From contig CAKSPR010000002.1 of NCBI GenBank assembly GCA_934486455.1, positions 19,031 to 83,030 on the forward strand: a stretch of DNA of 64,000 nt, in the 5' to 3' direction. Position 1 is the first letter of the stretch, and every line of letters starts with the position of its first letter. Source of the stretch: an uncultured Eubacteriales bacterium (GTDB taxonomy: Bacteria; Bacillota; Clostridia; Oscillospirales; Acutalibacteraceae). The notes beneath the pieces are model-generated. The model worked only from the letters and a program-made list of their open reading frames with translations, was not told the DNA's origin and did no database searches. Positions 8,768-17,914 of the stretch are shown here, in pieces. The position numbers and the translations under genes were made by a program.

Positions 8768-9343
8768 TCAGCCGATTATCTCTCCTGTGAAGTTGGGAGA
8801 AATTCCGGCGGCATTACATTCGTCGGTGTCAATGTGCATTGCGAGAGAAAATTTGTCGCTTACTCTTACAACGACATCACCGAAAACGGTCTCTCTGCCT
8901 GTGCCCTCTACCTTTACCGAAACGATTTGCTTGTTCTCAAGACCGTATTTCTCGGCGTCGGCGGGGGTCATATGGATGTGGCGCTTGGCGCAGATTACAC
9001 CGTGGTCAAGCTCGACCTCGCCGGCGGGGCCGACAAGCTTACATCCGTTTGTTCCCTCGGTATCGCCCGATTCGCGGATAAGAGCGTTAACGCCGATGGA
9101 GCGGGCGTCGGTAAGGGAAATCTCAACCTGTGTCTCGGGACGGACGGGTCCGAGAATGGAAACGCCCTTAAGCTCTCTCTTGGGGCCGACAACTGTAACT
9201 CTCTCTTCGCAGGCAAACTGGCCGGGCTGAGAAAGATCCTTTTTGGGGGTCAGCTCATATCCCTTTCCGAAGAGGGTCTCGAGATCCTCTTTGGACACAT
9301 GGACATGGCGGGCGGATGTTTCAATAAGAACGGGTTTTGACAT
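8768..9343 (-). CDS. pduL: Phosphate propanoyltransferase PduL (phosphotransacylase)
   Basis: PduL converts acyl-CoA plus phosphate to acyl phosphate. The protein (about 191 residues) begins MSKPVLIETSARHVHVS and contains a second histidine motif, CAKRHIHMTPADA; these are the metal-binding histidine clusters of the family. The ATG at 9343 is chosen because GGAGTTG lies 8 bases upstream. The ORF extends further to 9394 without a ribosome binding site. No encapsulation peptide-like extension and no microcompartment genes are nearby, so it probably serves as the housekeeping phosphotransacetylase, giving acetyl phosphate for an acetate kinase outside the window. Confidence 0.93.
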   Translation of the reverse strand: MSKPVLIETSARHVHVSKEDLETLFGKGYELTPKKDLSQPGQFACEERVTVVGPKRELKGVSILGPVRPETQVEISLTDARSIGVNALIRESGDTEGTNGCKLVGPAGEVELDHGVICAKRHIHMTPADAEKYGLENKQIVSVKVEGTGRETVFGDVVVRVSDKFSLAMHIDTDECNAAGISPNFTGEIIG

Positions 9344-9375
9344 AAAAATCAACTCCAATTTAATATCTAACGATA

Positions 9376-9404
9376 ATATTAGCAGAAAAATCACTTTTTT
9401 TCAA
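9376..9404 (-). promoter_or_regulatory. Promoter of pduL (minus strand)
   Basis: On the minus strand TTGAAA and TAATAT are separated by 17 bases, about 33 bases upstream of the pduL ATG. It is divergent from the uracil-DNA glycosylase promoter. Confidence 0.75.
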
Positions 9405-9414
9405 GTCATAACCG

Positions 9415-9443
9415 TTGAGTATTTAAAAAAAGTGTGATAAAAT
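9415..9443 (+). promoter_or_regulatory. Promoter of the uracil-DNA glycosylase gene
   Basis: TTGAGT and TAAAAT are separated by 17 bases and lie 29 bases before the ATG at 9473. Confidence 0.7.
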
Positions 9444-9472
9444 AATAGAAAATGTTGAAAAGCGGTGAAAAA

Positions 9473-10024
9473 ATGACATTAGACCAACTTAAATCGGAAT
9501 GTAACGGGTGCCGAAAATGCGAGCTTGCCGAAACCCGCACAAATGTTGTGTTCGGCGTTGGCAACGAGCATGCAGGAGTAATGTTTATAGGGGAAGGACC
9601 CGGAGAAAACGAGGATTTAAAGGGCGAGCCCTTTGTGGGAAGGGCAGGGCAGCTTTTAGATAAATTTCTTGCAGCCGTCGACCTTGACCGAACCAAGGTA
9701 TACATTGCCAATATGGTTAAATGCCGCCCGCCCAAAAACCGCGATCCAAAGCCCGAGGAGCAGGAGGCCTGCATCGGATATTTGAGAAAGCAGGTCGGGA
9801 TAATACGCCCGAAAATCATCGTATGTCTTGGGAGAATTTCCGCCCAGCGCCTTATCGACCCTGCCTTTAAGGTCACGGTGCAGCATGGCGAAATATACGA
9901 AAAAAACGGTGTTAAAATGATGGGGACATTCCACCCCGCAGCACTGCTCAGAAATCCCAACAATAAGCCTGCCGCCCTTGAGGATTTTATAAAAATAAGG
10001 GACATTATTTCCGAGGAGGAATAA
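9473..10024 (+). CDS. Uracil-DNA glycosylase, family 4 (Fe-S type)
   Basis: The protein of about 183 residues removes uracil from DNA. It shows the family 4 pattern: an N-terminal cysteine cluster CNGCRKC (start of the [4Fe-4S] ligands), the water-activating motif GEGPGENED, a CRPPKNRDP segment and the HPAALLR motif. The ATG at 9473 is preferred over 9452 because GGTGA stands just before it. It is a monocistronic repair gene. Confidence 0.93.
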   Translation: MTLDQLKSECNGCRKCELAETRTNVVFGVGNEHAGVMFIGEGPGENEDLKGEPFVGRAGQLLDKFLAAVDLDRTKVYIANMVKCRPPKNRDPKPEEQEACIGYLRKQVGIIRPKIIVCLGRISAQRLIDPAFKVTVQHGEIYEKNGVKMMGTFHPAALLRNPNNKPAALEDFIKIRDIISEEE

Positions 10025-10115
10025 TGCCTTGCGGGTGAGGCGCAGGGAAAGGGTGCGGCAGGTCGGGATAAAAAAACGGACGGTCGAAGTAATTCGCCGC
10101 CCGATAGGTTTGTTA

Positions 10116-10183
10116 TTTTTGCCGTTATCGCCGCTGTCACCGCTGTCGCAGCTGTTGACGCTGTTGACGCCTCTGTTTTTTTA
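10116..10183. repeat. Degenerate short tandem repeat
   Basis: Between the two convergent genes, variants of a 9-base unit such as CGCTGTCAC/CGCTGTTGAC recur several times, followed by a T run. It gives a low-complexity Ala/Thr ORF on the other strand, which I do not believe is a gene. I see no function. Confidence 0.4.
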
Positions 10184-10256
10184 ATTGCAAAGAGGGTCAG
10201 CCCGTTTGAGAATCGCTTATCCGCCGCGGAGGGCTTCAGCCGTGCTATGTGAGATC

Positions 10257-10745
10257 TTACAGAAAAAGGCCGGGAACATAGCAAACGACTGTCATAATGG
10301 CAGAGGCGATCAGCACGCCGAGAACAATGGCAACCATGCTCTTTTTAAACTCTATGTGGAAAAGGTCGGCGGCCAGCGCGCCTGTCCAGGCGCCGGTTCC
10401 GGGAAGGGGAATTCCCACAAATATCATAAGTCCCGCAAGCCATCCGTTTTGGATGTTTTTGCCCTTGTTTTTGGTGCGGTTTTCAAACCATTCGATGAAT
10501 ACTTTAAGGTGTTTCGATCTTTTAAGAAAATCGAGAATTTTGCGGACGAATTTCAGTACCAGCGGAATCGGAAGCAGATTTCCGACAATGCATATGGGCA
10601 CGGCAACATACCATTTCATACCGAGCACCGCAGCCATGATTATTCCGCCGCGCAGCTCCACCACCGGAAGCATGGATATAATGAAAATTACCACTTCGTT
10701 GGAAAGCCCGAGACCTTGGAAAAATGCGGTCAATGTTTCTGCCAT
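10257..10745 (-). CDS. COG2426-family small membrane protein (putative small multidrug export protein)
   Basis: The 162-residue protein has four or so hydrophobic helices and the family signature PVVELRGGI near the N-terminus and GIPLPGTGAWTGAL in the third helix region. The family is labelled small multidrug export protein, but transport has not been clearly shown. The start at 10745 follows AAAGGGG. It is convergent with the glycosylase gene and stands alone. Confidence 0.85.
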   Translation of the reverse strand: MAETLTAFFQGLGLSNEVVIFIISMLPVVELRGGIIMAAVLGMKWYVAVPICIVGNLLPIPLVLKFVRKILDFLKRSKHLKVFIEWFENRTKNKGKNIQNGWLAGLMIFVGIPLPGTGAWTGALAADLFHIEFKKSMVAIVLGVLIASAIMTVVCYVPGLFL

Positions 10746-10944
10746 AAAAATACCCCTTTATTTTTGAGTTTACACACATTTGATTTTATAATGCCGTTGT
10801 TAAATCCAATATCGCATATTTGTTAAATCTGTTTTAAATTAAGCGGCGATGCTTTTGCCGTCGGGAAAGGGCGTCTTGCAACGCGCTGCCCGACAATCAT
10901 AACATATATATGCCGTTATTGCAAGGAAAGAATGGAGAAGATAT

Positions 10945-11892
10945 ATGAAAATTACAATTCTTGACGGATATACCTGTAATCCCGGGGATCTTTCCTGGGC
11001 GCCTTTTGAAAAATACGGCGAGGTCGAGGCCTTTGATTATACCCGCCGTGCCGATGTTATCGACCGCTGTAACGCCGCCGACATAATAATCAGCAACAAG
11101 ACGGTTTTCACAAGGGAAATATTGCAGCAGATCACCCGCCCGAAATACATCGGTCTGATTTCCACGGGATATAATGTTGTCGATGTAAAGGCGGCGGCCG
11201 AGCTTGGGATTACCGTGACCTTTGTGCCGACCTACGGTACCGAGGCGGTGGCTCAGCATACCTTTGCCCTGATTCTGGAGCTTTCAAACCATGTTACCCT
11301 TCACGCCGATGCGGTAACGGCGGGACAGTGGCGTGATTATCGGAAATTCTGCTTTTGGAACACACCTCTTTTCGAGCTTAAAGGCAAGACCCTCGGTATT
11401 ATCGGCTACGGCAGAATCGGAAGGGAAACGGCCAAAATTGCCCGTGCCTTCAACATGAATGTTATTTTTTATTCCCATCGGGACATGGGTGATCAGCCGG
11501 ACAGGCAGGTCGATCTTGATACGCTGCTTGAGGAAAGCGACATTGTGTCGCTCCACTGCCCCTTAAACGATGAAACAACAGGCATTATAAACGCCGAAAA
11601 TCTTAAAAAGATGAAGAGCACGGCATGGCTTATAAATACGGCAAGAGGGCCGTCGGTGGTGGATAAAGACCTTGCCGACGCATTAAACAACGGAGTGATC
11701 GCGGGAGCGGGACTTGATGTTTGCACAAAGGAGCCGCCCGAGGAGGATAATCCTCTGCTGACCGCCAAAAACTGCATTATGACCCCACACATCGCCTGGG
11801 CGGCAAGGGAAACAAGAGAAAGGCTCATTTCTCTTGCGGCCGACAACTTGGGCAGCTATCTTTCGGGAAATCCCGTCAACATCGCAAAATGA
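10945..11892 (+). CDS. D-2-hydroxyacid dehydrogenase (NAD-dependent)
   Basis: The 315-residue protein has the D-isomer-specific hydroxyacid dehydrogenase fold with the Rossmann motif GIIGYGRIGRE. It also has the expected catalytic Arg in NTARGP, a Glu in the KEPP segment and a His in the MTPHIAWA segment. It reduces a 2-keto acid such as hydroxypyruvate or glyoxylate, or runs the reverse reaction. The substrate cannot be fixed from sequence. GGAGAAG precedes the ATG. Confidence 0.9.
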   Translation: MKITILDGYTCNPGDLSWAPFEKYGEVEAFDYTRRADVIDRCNAADIIISNKTVFTREILQQITRPKYIGLISTGYNVVDVKAAAELGITVTFVPTYGTEAVAQHTFALILELSNHVTLHADAVTAGQWRDYRKFCFWNTPLFELKGKTLGIIGYGRIGRETAKIARAFNMNVIFYSHRDMGDQPDRQVDLDTLLEESDIVSLHCPLNDETTGIINAENLKKMKSTAWLINTARGPSVVDKDLADALNNGVIAGAGLDVCTKEPPEEDNPLLTAKNCIMTPHIAWAARETRERLISLAADNLGSYLSGNPVNIAK

Positions 11893-12070
11893 TTTTAAAT
11901 TATGAGGCAAAGCCTTTTGCGGGTGGGAATCGACGGTGATTTGAGATGCTTTACGGGTAAAAAGCTTATCCGCAAAAAAAGAAAAAATATTGCTTTTGCG
12001 GGCTGCATATTATTATTTGTGCCGCACAAAAAAGCCGTTATCATTTATTTTATCAAACGGAGGTATTTTT

Positions 12071-12697
12071 ATGAAAGTCTTAATGTTAAACGGAAGTCCT
12101 CACAAGCAGGGATGTACCTTTACCGCTCTTTCGGAAATTGCAAAAGAGCTTGAAAAGCAGGGAATCGAGAGCGAGATACTTCATCTCGGAAAGGTCGAGG
12201 TACGCGACTGTATCGGATGTAAGGCCTGCCGGAAGCTCGACTGCAAATGCGTTTTCGACGACGACATTGTAAACGTCATCATCAACAAGGCAAAGGAATG
12301 TGACGGATTTATTTTCGGAACACCGGTCTATTATGCCCACGCCTCGGGAAGGCTTCTTTCGGTGCTTGACAGGGTATTTTATTCGGCAAGCGCCGTTTTT
12401 GCCCATAAGCCCGGCGCCGCCGTTGCCTCTGCAAGAAGAGCGGGAACGACCGCCTCTCTTGATGACGTGAACAAGTATTTCGGAATTGCCGGAATGCCCA
12501 CCGTTCCCTCTACCTACTGGAACAATGTCCACGGAAATACCGCCGAGCAGACGGCAAACGACCTCGAGGGACTCCAGACCATGCGAAATCTCGCAAGGAA
12601 TATGGCATGGATGCTCAAATGCTTCGAGGCGGGCAAAAAGCAGGGTATCGAGCCCCCGGCTCCCGAAAGAGATTTTCAAACCAACTTTATAAGATAA
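12071..12697 (+). CDS. NADPH-dependent FMN reductase/iron-sulfur flavoprotein family
   Basis: The flavodoxin-fold protein (208 residues) begins MKVLMLNGSPHKQGCT, the FMN phosphate-binding loop of the family. A cysteine cluster, CIGCKACRKLDCKC (about residues 49-62), suggests an iron-sulfur centre as in Isf-type flavoproteins. The ATG at 12071 is chosen because GGAGG lies upstream and because the ORF extension back to 11990 lacks similarity to the fold. It probably acts as an electron carrier or quinone/FMN reductase. Confidence 0.88.
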   Translation: MKVLMLNGSPHKQGCTFTALSEIAKELEKQGIESEILHLGKVEVRDCIGCKACRKLDCKCVFDDDIVNVIINKAKECDGFIFGTPVYYAHASGRLLSVLDRVFYSASAVFAHKPGAAVASARRAGTTASLDDVNKYFGIAGMPTVPSTYWNNVHGNTAEQTANDLEGLQTMRNLARNMAWMLKCFEAGKKQGIEPPAPERDFQTNFIR

Positions 12698-12792
12698 TGG
12701 TTGTGTAAAATCGGCACAACAAATATATACCTTACGGCACAGAGCCTGTCCCGCGGGGGAGCCTTTGCCAACATACAGAAAGAGGATGTATA

Positions 12793-15693
12793 ATGAAAAA
12801 AACCGCCACCGTTATTTTAACCGCACTTTTGGCAGTGTGTCTTTGCCTTTCGGCTTTTGCCGCCGACATGGGTTCGTATTCGCCGCTGCTTTGCAGTGAC
12901 AAGACCGACGGCATAAGCGACGGGGACCCGGGTCTTGACGAGGTAAGCGATCCTACGGCAGAGCCTGCCTTAAGCGACGGCACGGACGAACAGCTTCCCG
13001 ACGGTTCTTCGGCCGTTCCCAACTTCGGCGGATACGATTTTAAAACCGTGGCCTATAAAATAAATATACCGATTGCGGTGATAGGCGGGGCAACTCTTCT
13101 CTGCGGAATTGTTTTTTTCGTGCTCTTTCTTTTAAAGAAAAGGAAGCCCTTTGCACTGCTTGCGGCCTGCCTTTGTGCGGCGGGAATCGCGCTTTTGGCA
13201 GTATCTATCCTTTTAAGCCCTCAGAGAACCGCTTTTAAAAGCAGTAAAACGGTGGAAAGTTCCCTGGCCGCCGTTGAACAAAAGCCCGAATATCCCGTCG
13301 CAGCCTCCTTTGAAGCAGCCGAAAATTCCTTTCCCGAGGATCGCTCTGCGAAGCTTTTGCGACCCGAAAACGGGAACGGACGGACGGTGGTTGCCGATAT
13401 GACCGTTACCGATTTCGGTGCGTCGGGAGACGGAAAGACAGACAGCACCCTTGCCTTTATCGACGCAGTGGCTCAGATTTCGAAAAAGGGCGGAACGGTG
13501 TTTGTACCGGCCGGCAAATATGTTTTGTCGGACAGCATTAAGCTGCCCACCGGCGTTGCCCTTGAAGGGGAAACCGACAAAGACGGAAAACCCGCATCCT
13601 TTCTTCTTATATACGGAGGTAAGGGAGACGAGGAGGCTCAAAGCGCCGTCGTTATGGACTTTCAAAGCGCTCTTAAAAACATAGCCTTTTATTATCCCGA
13701 GCAGCAGTTTTTCTACGGCGCTCCCATTCCGTATCCTTACACCGTTACCCAAAACGGAAGCGAGGGTATACTGCTCGAAAATGTTAATTTCATAAATTCA
13801 TACAAAGCGGTCGACCTTTCATCCGGAGAAAACAATTCTCTCCAGACCCTGAGGGACATCAGCGGAACGCCTCTTAAAACGGGTATTGCTCTTGACGGAA
13901 GCCTTGACATCGGTCGATTTGAGGGAATAAGCTTTTCCTATAAATACTGGCTTGAAAGCGGCCAGCAAAATCTGCCCGACAAAAAGGTGCTTCGCACCTG
14001 GCTTTTGAGAAATGCCGTGGGCTTTGAGGCGGGAATGGTCGATTGGACATATTTTTCCGACTTCAATATCGAGGGCTACAACATAGGAATAAGGTTTGAG
14101 CCCACCGGGAAAGGCTCGGCCAACGGCCATTTATACGGCTCAAAGTTTACCGATTGTTATTATGCCCTGTATATAAACAATAACAAGTGGCTCAACCTTA
14201 CAAACTGCGAATTCACGGCCTACGGAAACGAGGGCGCGGCGGCAATCTGTCTCGACAAGGCGGCCTCTGTCGCCCTGACTCTTGCCGACTGCAAGGTCGA
14301 AAGCTGCGGTAAATACGCCATAATAAACAGGGGGCAAAGCACCCTTGTGACCGAAAAGTGTGAGATAAGTTCAAACGGCGACGCGCCTTATCTTACCTAT
14401 ACCGATAAATATTCCTTTGTGGATACTTCCTTTTCGTCGGGAGGGGACAAATATAAGCTTTTGAGTAATGCTTCTCAGCTGCCCGATACGCAGGTTGACT
14501 GCTCCCGCAGAACCGATCTTTATCCCAAGAGTGACGCCTTTGTCAATCTTAACGACTCGGTTGCACAGCGCACCGATATAAGCGCAGCCCTGCAAAACGC
14601 CGTCGACAGTCTAAAGGAAACCGGCGGAACGGTATATATTCCCGGCGGGTATTATTATATGACCGCACCTGTGACGGTTTATGAGGGAATAGAAATAAGG
14701 GGATGCGAGGACATTCCGAATTATTTCCCGAAAACCATGATATACACCGATTACGGAAGGGATAACGAGAACGGTCAGGCGCTTTTCACCCTTCGGTCCA
14801 ACGCCGGATTAAGGGGAATCGGTGTTCACTATTATCTGCAATCCACCGACGATATACACCCCTTTGCCTTTACGGCCAGGGGAGCGGGAAGTGATGTTTA
14901 CATTATAAATACCGCTTTTATCAATTCCTACAACGGCGTGGATTTTGCAAGCGAGAAGTGTGATCGGCACTATGTCGAATACATTTGGGGAACGCCGGTC
15001 TATCGCGGGATAGTCGTGGGAGCGGGAAGCGCCGACGGCATTATACGGGATGTACATTATACCCCCAACGCATGGTATACCGCCAAAGACCGTTTAGAGC
15101 AGAAGGCTCATTCCGATTTTGACACCCGCCTTGAATATGTCAAGGCGAACAGTCAGCCCTTTGTTATCGGAGCTTCCGAAAACGAGCTGCTTTTCCACAA
15201 CTTTGTTTACGGTGCGTACAAGGGGCTTACCGTGCTTGACGGAGCCAAAAACGCAACGGCGATAAGCCACGGAGTCGATTGCGGCAACATAGCGGTTTAT
15301 GCCGAAGGATCGGGTGAAATAAAGCTCATTGATCCTCAGCTCGTTAACCTCCCGGGAAGCGACCTTGACTATATTTTGACCGGCAACGATTTTTCGGGCA
15401 AAATCTCGGCCGTGAATCTTGCCTGCTGGGGAAGGCCGAAATTCTCTTTCAGAATTTTCGGAAGCGGAAGGGTCGAACTGTTCGGCGGATACGTAAACAA
15501 CGCGGGAGCCACCCTTTTCGACTGCTTCGGCGGAGACATTTATGTTTCGGGAATATTTAACGACTTTGGACATAACAACTATGATTTCAATGTTGAAAAA
15601 ACGGTTGATAAGGTTATGGCGGTCGGAAATATTTACAGAGGCGAGCCAAAATATCGCGTCACCGCAAGCGGAAAGTTTGAAATTATAGAATAA
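12793..15693 (+). CDS. Membrane-anchored protein with two pectate-lyase-like beta-helix domains
   Basis: The 966-residue surface protein starts with a signal peptide (about 1-23), followed by an acidic linker and then two hydrophobic segments (about 93-110 and 118-140). Two right-handed beta-helix domains of the Pectate_lyase_3 type follow. The first begins near residue 205 (VTDFGASGDGKTDST) and the second near 590 (DISAALQNAVDSLKETGG), each with the GGTVFVPAGKY/GGTVYIPGGYY start. Such domains occur in polysaccharide lyases, GH28/GH55-like hydrolases and phage tailspikes. The catalytic type is not clear. The heparinase-like gene next door supports a role with acidic glycans. Confidence 0.75.
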   Translation: MKKTATVILTALLAVCLCLSAFAADMGSYSPLLCSDKTDGISDGDPGLDEVSDPTAEPALSDGTDEQLPDGSSAVPNFGGYDFKTVAYKINIPIAVIGGATLLCGIVFFVLFLLKKRKPFALLAACLCAAGIALLAVSILLSPQRTAFKSSKTVESSLAAVEQKPEYPVAASFEAAENSFPEDRSAKLLRPENGNGRTVVADMTVTDFGASGDGKTDSTLAFIDAVAQISKKGGTVFVPAGKYVLSDSIKLPTGVALEGETDKDGKPASFLLIYGGKGDEEAQSAVVMDFQSALKNIAFYYPEQQFFYGAPIPYPYTVTQNGSEGILLENVNFINSYKAVDLSSGENNSLQTLRDISGTPLKTGIALDGSLDIGRFEGISFSYKYWLESGQQNLPDKKVLRTWLLRNAVGFEAGMVDWTYFSDFNIEGYNIGIRFEPTGKGSANGHLYGSKFTDCYYALYINNNKWLNLTNCEFTAYGNEGAAAICLDKAASVALTLADCKVESCGKYAIINRGQSTLVTEKCEISSNGDAPYLTYTDKYSFVDTSFSSGGDKYKLLSNASQLPDTQVDCSRRTDLYPKSDAFVNLNDSVAQRTDISAALQNAVDSLKETGGTVYIPGGYYYMTAPVTVYEGIEIRGCEDIPNYFPKTMIYTDYGRDNENGQALFTLRSNAGLRGIGVHYYLQSTDDIHPFAFTARGAGSDVYIINTAFINSYNGVDFASEKCDRHYVEYIWGTPVYRGIVVGAGSADGIIRDVHYTPNAWYTAKDRLEQKAHSDFDTRLEYVKANSQPFVIGASENELLFHNFVYGAYKGLTVLDGAKNATAISHGVDCGNIAVYAEGSGEIKLIDPQLVNLPGSDLDYILTGNDFSGKISAVNLACWGRPKFSFRIFGSGRVELFGGYVNNAGATLFDCFGGDIYVSGIFNDFGHNNYDFNVEKTVDKVMAVGNIYRGEPKYRVTASGKFEIIE

Positions 15694-15701
15694 AAGCTTA
15701 A

Positions 15702-15769
15702 AAACGGCGGTTTAAAAACAAGGCTGTCCCTTCAAAGCGGCAGCCGCAAAGGTTTATAAACCGCTTTTT
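15702..15769 (+). terminator. Probable intrinsic terminator after the beta-helix gene
   Basis: An outer stem (ACGGCGGTTTA paired with TAAACCGCT, followed by TTTTT) encloses a second small hairpin GGCTG...CAGCC. It ends about 30 bases before the next gene. Confidence 0.5.
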
Positions 15770-15802
15770 GAAACAAAAATCAATCGATTTCAGGGGAAAA
15801 AT

Positions 15803-17803
15803 ATGACTTTAAAAAAATATGACCGAAAGGCAATCGAAAATCAGGTAAGCGACGAATTCTTTTTTACGCAGGTCATTGATTGCAATAAATACGACGCCCT
15901 TCGCGGTGCCGACAAAATGGCTCAAAGCGGAGACATCGACGGCGCCCTTGACAAGTTTGAAAAGTTTATAAAAGGCTTTTTGGACCCCCATATGTTCGAC
16001 GATGTGGGGGTCAGTATGGCGGGTGTGGACTGCGTTAATACCGATACACCCCTTGAAGCGGCCGACAGGGTGCTTCGCCACGATTTTGTTTCCTGCGGGG
16101 TGGAGCATCAGTTCGACAAAGATGTGGTCGACTGGCTTTACAATCCCACTCCCGACGGATACCGCGAATTCACCTGGCAGTTTCAGCGGCATCACGAATT
16201 TTTCTACCTAATGAACGCCTACCGCGAAACGGGGGACGAAAAATATGCCGTGGGATTCCGCGAGCTTATTATGAGCTGGATAATGCAGGCCTCTCCGGCA
16301 CCTCTTGATGTTGCGGGCGGGGAGACCGACTTCTGGCGCACCATAGAATGCGGAATAAGAATGCTGGGAAGCTGGCCGGTGGCTATATGCACCTTTTCCC
16401 GTTCTCCCTCTCTTAACGGGCGGGATTTCGTCAACATCTTCAAATGCGTTTATGAGCATGCCCTGAGAATAACCAAGTGGTTTACCACCTCCAACTGGCT
16501 CATTATGGAAATGAACGGCCTTACCCATATTGCCGTGCGTTTCCCTTTTTTCAAAAAGGCCGGAGAGTGGGAGCATTTTGCTACGTCAAAGCTTTTGGAG
16601 CAGCTGACTGCTCAGCTTTTTGCCGACGGATTTCAGCAGGAGCTTACCACCAACTATCATCAGGTGGTGGTCAACAACTACGAGGAGGTCATGCTTGTCT
16701 TTAAAAAGGCGGGCAAACAGCCTCCGAAAGAGATGCTGGCGGCTCTTGAAAAGATGTATGATGTATACCCCTGCATCGTCAAGCCCGACCTTAATGTTCC
16801 TAATTTAAACGACGGAGCAGATTTCAATACAAGCTTTACCCTTGCCCGTTCCGCCGACTTCTTCCCCGAAAGAAAGGATTTCCTCTATCTTAAAACAAAC
16901 AGAAGTGAAGGGGAGGAGCCTGAAGTTCTTTCAAATATATTGCCATATTCGGGATATGTGACCTTCAGAAGCGACTGGAGCGAAAAGGCCTTTTGGTGCT
17001 TCTTTAATGCGGCGCGCTTCGGCTTCGGCCACCAGCACGAGGACAAGCTTGAGGTGCTTATACACGCCTACGGAGAATATCTTCTGCCCGAGGCCGGCAG
17101 GGCGGCCTACGACGGCTCCGAGCTTTTTAACTATTCGCTGCTCACCCCGGGACATAACACCGTTACGGTGGACGGGCTTTCACAGCGGTGCAGGGATAAC
17201 CACAAATGGGACCCGGCCGTTCTTACTGCCAAGGCCGATGTATATTTTAAATCGGACGATTATTTCGACTGTGCTTCCGGGTGGTATAACGAGCATTACG
17301 GCAAAGAGGATGTGGCCGTGCGGCATTTTCGCAGGGTCATCTGGATAAAAAATCCCGAGGGGACAAATCCCCTTGTGGCGGTTATCGACAGAATGTATAA
17401 TGACGATAAAAATATGCATAAATACACTGCCATATGGCATTTTGCCGACGGGGAATATGAATTTTCCGACAAAAGCTTTAGGGTTAAAACAAAAAGCGGC
17501 GTGGGAATAAAGATGATACACACCCTTGAAAGCACTGCCGTTTATCGCGCCGACGAGAAGCATTTTCAGGGCTTCAGATGTAACGAGGTGCCGGGAGTTT
17601 TTTGGCCGCTCCCCACGGCTGAATGTGAGATAAATGGCGAAAACATGCGGTTTGTGACGATTTTTGAGCCCTCTCCCGACGGAGAATATAACATCGAATC
17701 GGTTGAGGCAAGCCATGACATAAACGACGATAAAATACTTATTCATCTTAAAAACGGGCGCACGCTCAGACTTAACGAAAAGGATTATTTCGACGAGGAC
17801 TGA
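15803..17803 (+). CDS. Heparinase II/III-family polysaccharide lyase
   Basis: The 666-residue protein has an N-terminal alpha/alpha toroid with the conserved NYHQVVVNNY segment (about residues 289-298). A C-terminal heparinase II/III beta-sandwich follows, beginning around FNAARFGFGHQHED and continuing LLPEAGRAAYDG. These regions carry the Tyr/His residues used in beta-elimination of uronic-acid glycans. No signal peptide is present, so it is probably cytoplasmic and acts on imported oligosaccharides, unlike most extracellular lyases of the family. AGGGG precedes the ATG. Confidence 0.85.
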   Translation: MTLKKYDRKAIENQVSDEFFFTQVIDCNKYDALRGADKMAQSGDIDGALDKFEKFIKGFLDPHMFDDVGVSMAGVDCVNTDTPLEAADRVLRHDFVSCGVEHQFDKDVVDWLYNPTPDGYREFTWQFQRHHEFFYLMNAYRETGDEKYAVGFRELIMSWIMQASPAPLDVAGGETDFWRTIECGIRMLGSWPVAICTFSRSPSLNGRDFVNIFKCVYEHALRITKWFTTSNWLIMEMNGLTHIAVRFPFFKKAGEWEHFATSKLLEQLTAQLFADGFQQELTTNYHQVVVNNYEEVMLVFKKAGKQPPKEMLAALEKMYDVYPCIVKPDLNVPNLNDGADFNTSFTLARSADFFPERKDFLYLKTNRSEGEEPEVLSNILPYSGYVTFRSDWSEKAFWCFFNAARFGFGHQHEDKLEVLIHAYGEYLLPEAGRAAYDGSELFNYSLLTPGHNTVTVDGLSQRCRDNHKWDPAVLTAKADVYFKSDDYFDCASGWYNEHYGKEDVAVRHFRRVIWIKNPEGTNPLVAVIDRMYNDDKNMHKYTAIWHFADGEYEFSDKSFRVKTKSGVGIKMIHTLESTAVYRADEKHFQGFRCNEVPGVFWPLPTAECEINGENMRFVTIFEPSPDGEYNIESVEASHDINDDKILIHLKNGRTLRLNEKDYFDED

Positions 17804-17843
17804 AATAAAATTCATAAAAAGTGAAAAAAATTTCAAATAACAC

Positions 17844-17872
17844 TTGATTTTTCAAAAACAGTGTGTTATTAT
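17844..17872 (+). promoter_or_regulatory. Promoter of the amino-acid ABC transporter
   Basis: TTGATT and TATTAT are separated by 17 bases, 42 bases before the binding-protein ATG. Confidence 0.75.
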
Positions 17873-17914
17873 ACCGTCAGAAATTAATTCAGGAATTTTT
17901 AAGGAGAATTTATT

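Noticed and set aside
10116..10284. Minus-strand ORF (to 9406) with a Thr/Ala-rich repeat start
   Set aside because: It overlaps the well-supported uracil-DNA glycosylase gene on the other strand, has no RBS, and its content is just translation of a short tandem repeat.
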